Shown one piece after another: positions 5,661 to 7,090 of a stretch of DNA of 7,090 bases (its first letter is position 1; every line of letters starts with the position of its first letter). Made by a program: the position numbers and the translations under genes. This stretch comes from an uncultured Collinsella sp. (GTDB taxonomy: Bacteria; Actinomycetota; Coriobacteriia; Coriobacteriales; Coriobacteriaceae). The stretch spans positions 1 to 7,090 of the forward strand of contig CATYZK010000053.1 in assembly GCA_958415665.1 (NCBI GenBank), given 5' to 3'. The notes under the pieces were generated by a model. It was not told where the DNA came from. It saw only the letters and a program-made list of their open reading frames with translations, and searched no databases.

Positions 5661-6974
5661 CTACAGGCGCTCGCGAACCGCCTCGACAACGTTGGCCAGA
5701 TCGGCAAGGACCTCTTCATGGCTCTCCATGTCGCGCACCTTGACCTTGCCGGCGGCAAGCTCGTCGCCGCCCAAGACCAGGATGAGCTTGGCGCCCACCT
5801 TATCGGCCTGCTTAAACTGGGCCTTGAGCGAACGGCCCTGATAGTCGGCCTCGGTCACGATGCCTGCGGCGCGAAGCTCCTGCGTAATGGCAAAGACGTT
5901 CTGGCGCAGCTCCTTGCCGGCGTTGGCGACATAGACGCACGGGACCTCATCGGCACCCAAATCGCTGCCAAAGGCCTGCAGGGCCAGCAGGGCGCGCTCA
6001 AAACCGACGGCAAAGCCGACGCCCGCCGTGGGCTTGCCACCCTCGAGCTCGACCAGGCCGTCGTAGCGGCCGCCGCCACCGATGGAGCCGACGCCGGCAC
6101 CGGGAGCCTCGACCTCAAAGACGGTGCGGGTGTAGTAGTCCAGACCACGCACCAGGGTGGGATCCTCGACATACTCGATACCGGCGGCATCCAGATAGCG
6201 CTTGACCTGCTCGTAGTGCTCGCGGCACTCGTCGCACAGGTTGTCGCCCATCAGCGGCGCGTCGGCCATGATCTCGCGGCAGTGGTCGTTCTTGCAGTCG
6301 AAGGCACGCAGCGGGTTGAGCTCGGCGCGCTCGCGACACTCGTCGCACATCTCGTCGGCGTGATCGAGGATAAACTGCTTGACCTGCTCGCGGTAAGCCG
6401 GACGGCACTGGGCGTCACCCATCGAGTTGATGAGCAGACGGAGCTTGGAAAGGTCGAAGCCCAAGCGCTTGTAGAACTCCATGAGCATGATGATGCACTC
6501 GGCGTCTGCCGCCGGATCGGGAGCACCGAGCCACTCGATGCCCACCTGATGGAACTGGCGCAGGCGGCCCTTCTGGGGACGCTCGCCGCGGAACATGGCC
6601 TCGGCGTAGTACGCCTTAAACGGCGTGGAGCCCTGGGGCACCAGGTTGTTCTCCACGACGGCGCGCACCACACCGGCCGTGCCCTCGGGACGAAGCGCCA
6701 GGCGCTGCTTGGGCTTGAGCTTGGTGTCGGTGCCCTCGGCAAAGACGCGCTCCAGGTTGGCGCCGCTAAAGACGCGGAACATCTCCTTGCGCACGACGTC
6801 GGTCGACTGGCCGATGCCGTGGACAAAGACGTCCACCTGCTCGATCGCGGGCGTCTCGATGGGCTTAAAGCCAAACGGCTCGAATACGCCGGCAGCAATC
6901 TGCTGCATCTTTTGCCAGGCGCGCATCTCGGCGCCGATAAGGTCGCGGGTTCCCTCCGCCTTCTGTGCCTGCAT
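5661..6974 (-). CDS. hisS: Histidine--tRNA ligase
   Basis: This cytosolic class II aminoacyl-tRNA synthetase charges tRNA-His with histidine. Starting at ATG 6974 it has 437 residues, a usual bacterial length. In this numbering the class II motif 1 region is about 14-50 (ending PFGFKPIETPAIEQVDVF), motif 2 is YYAEAMFRGERPQKGRLRQFHQ around 122-143, the histidine-specific signature LVRGLDYYTRT is near 275-285, and motif 3 GVGFAVGFERALLAL is near 318-332. The C-terminal anticodon-binding domain follows from about residue 343 (CVYVANAGKELRQ). The insertion between motif 2 and the histidine signature contains two CxxC pairs and two further cysteines. A TTG two codons upstream (6980) would extend the frame by two residues, but AAAGG is 9 nt before the ATG and only 3 nt before the TTG, so ATG is preferred. 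The stop is TAG at 5663-5661. It appears to be transcribed alone in this window. Confidence 0.98.
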   Translation of the reverse strand: MQAQKAEGTRDLIGAEMRAWQKMQQIAAGVFEPFGFKPIETPAIEQVDVFVHGIGQSTDVVRKEMFRVFSGANLERVFAEGTDTKLKPKQRLALRPEGTAGVVRAVVENNLVPQGSTPFKAYYAEAMFRGERPQKGRLRQFHQVGIEWLGAPDPAADAECIIMLMEFYKRLGFDLSKLRLLINSMGDAQCRPAYREQVKQFILDHADEMCDECRERAELNPLRAFDCKNDHCREIMADAPLMGDNLCDECREHYEQVKRYLDAAGIEYVEDPTLVRGLDYYTRTVFEVEAPGAGVGSIGGGGRYDGLVELEGGKPTAGVGFAVGFERALLALQAFGSDLGADEVPCVYVANAGKELRQNVFAITQELRAAGIVTEADYQGRSLKAQFKQADKVGAKLILVLGGDELAAGKVKVRDMESHEEVLADLANVVEAVRERL

Positions 6975-7016
6975 GGGCAAACACCTTTCTTTTGTATCAC
7001 GTCATAGATAATGGTC

Positions 7017-7022
7017 ATTATA
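7017..7022 (-). promoter_or_regulatory. Probable hisS -10 box
   Basis: A perfect TATAAT is on the minus strand at 7022-7017, giving a predicted start near 7010 and a leader of about 36 nt. The region 17 bp upstream is GC-rich (CGCCGC) and no -35 is visible. The short leader leaves no room for a T-box or other aminoacyl-tRNA riboswitch downstream of this site. Confidence 0.45.
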
Positions 7023-7048
7023 CGGCACAAAACAGCAACGCGGCGGTG

Positions 7049-7090
7049 CGTCTGACCGAACGAGGGTATGGGGACTCGTTCGGTCAGACG
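7049..7090. repeat. Perfect 16-bp inverted repeat at the window edge
   Basis: CGTCTGACCGAACGAG at 7049-7064 is perfectly complementary to 7075-7090, with a 10-nt loop GGTATGGGGA. The right arm ends exactly at the window boundary, so the stem may continue beyond it. It lies upstream of the hisS -10 box. No T-run directly follows on the minus strand, so it is not a standard terminator in that direction; the plus-strand tail is outside the window. It may be the terminator of a neighbouring gene or an intergenic repeat. Confidence 0.6.

Noticed and set aside
5535..7007. 490-codon open frame on the plus strand opposite hisS
   Set aside because: Antisense shadow of hisS; no recognisable domain, and the real gene is clear on the other strand.

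Overview
The window carries four complete protein genes, all on the minus strand, so transcription runs from the high coordinates to the low ones: hisS (histidyl-tRNA synthetase), ppc (phosphoenolpyruvate carboxylase), larA (nickel-pincer lactate racemase) and a MIP-family channel gene of the GlpF/LarD type. The DNA is GC-rich, codons are biased towards G/C at third positions, and several starts are non-ATG with Shine-Dalgarno sequences. Together with the protein types this suggests a fermentative, anaerobic, high-GC actinobacterium; a gut Coriobacteriia member such as Collinsella is my best guess, but that is inference without a database search.

Layout by descending coordinate. 7090-6975: an almost 42-nt perfect hairpin at the window edge, then a TATAAT box and the hisS leader. 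6974-5661: hisS. 5660-5416: a GC-rich hairpin followed by a short T-run (probable hisS terminator), then two related A/T dyads and a perfect TATAAT box that probably drive ppc. 5415-2590: ppc. 2589-2122: a 468-bp non-coding or weakly coding stretch with the most unusual DNA of the window: a 127-nt palindromic element, three GCGAAGC mini-hairpins at exact 46-bp spacing, a two-tier G-quadruplex candidate and a possible 42-codon membrane-peptide ORF. 2121-844: larA. 843-795: a 49-bp gap. 794-63: the channel gene. 62-1: no recognisable gene.

hisS and ppc are housekeeping genes and appear to be separate transcription units. larA and the channel are probably co-transcribed and work together: LarA interconverts D- and L-lactate and the channel moves lactate (or glycerol or another small neutral solute) across the membrane, as proposed for LarA and LarD in the lar operon of Lactobacillus plantarum. 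The cofactor-making genes larB, larC and larE are not in the window and must lie elsewhere if the racemase is active.

I see no convincing evidence for a new multi-gene system here. The items most worth a second look are the structured DNA between ppc and larA, the LarA start site (all catalytic residues fall on the L. plantarum numbering if translation begins at a TTG), and the NQA variant of the channel's second pore motif.
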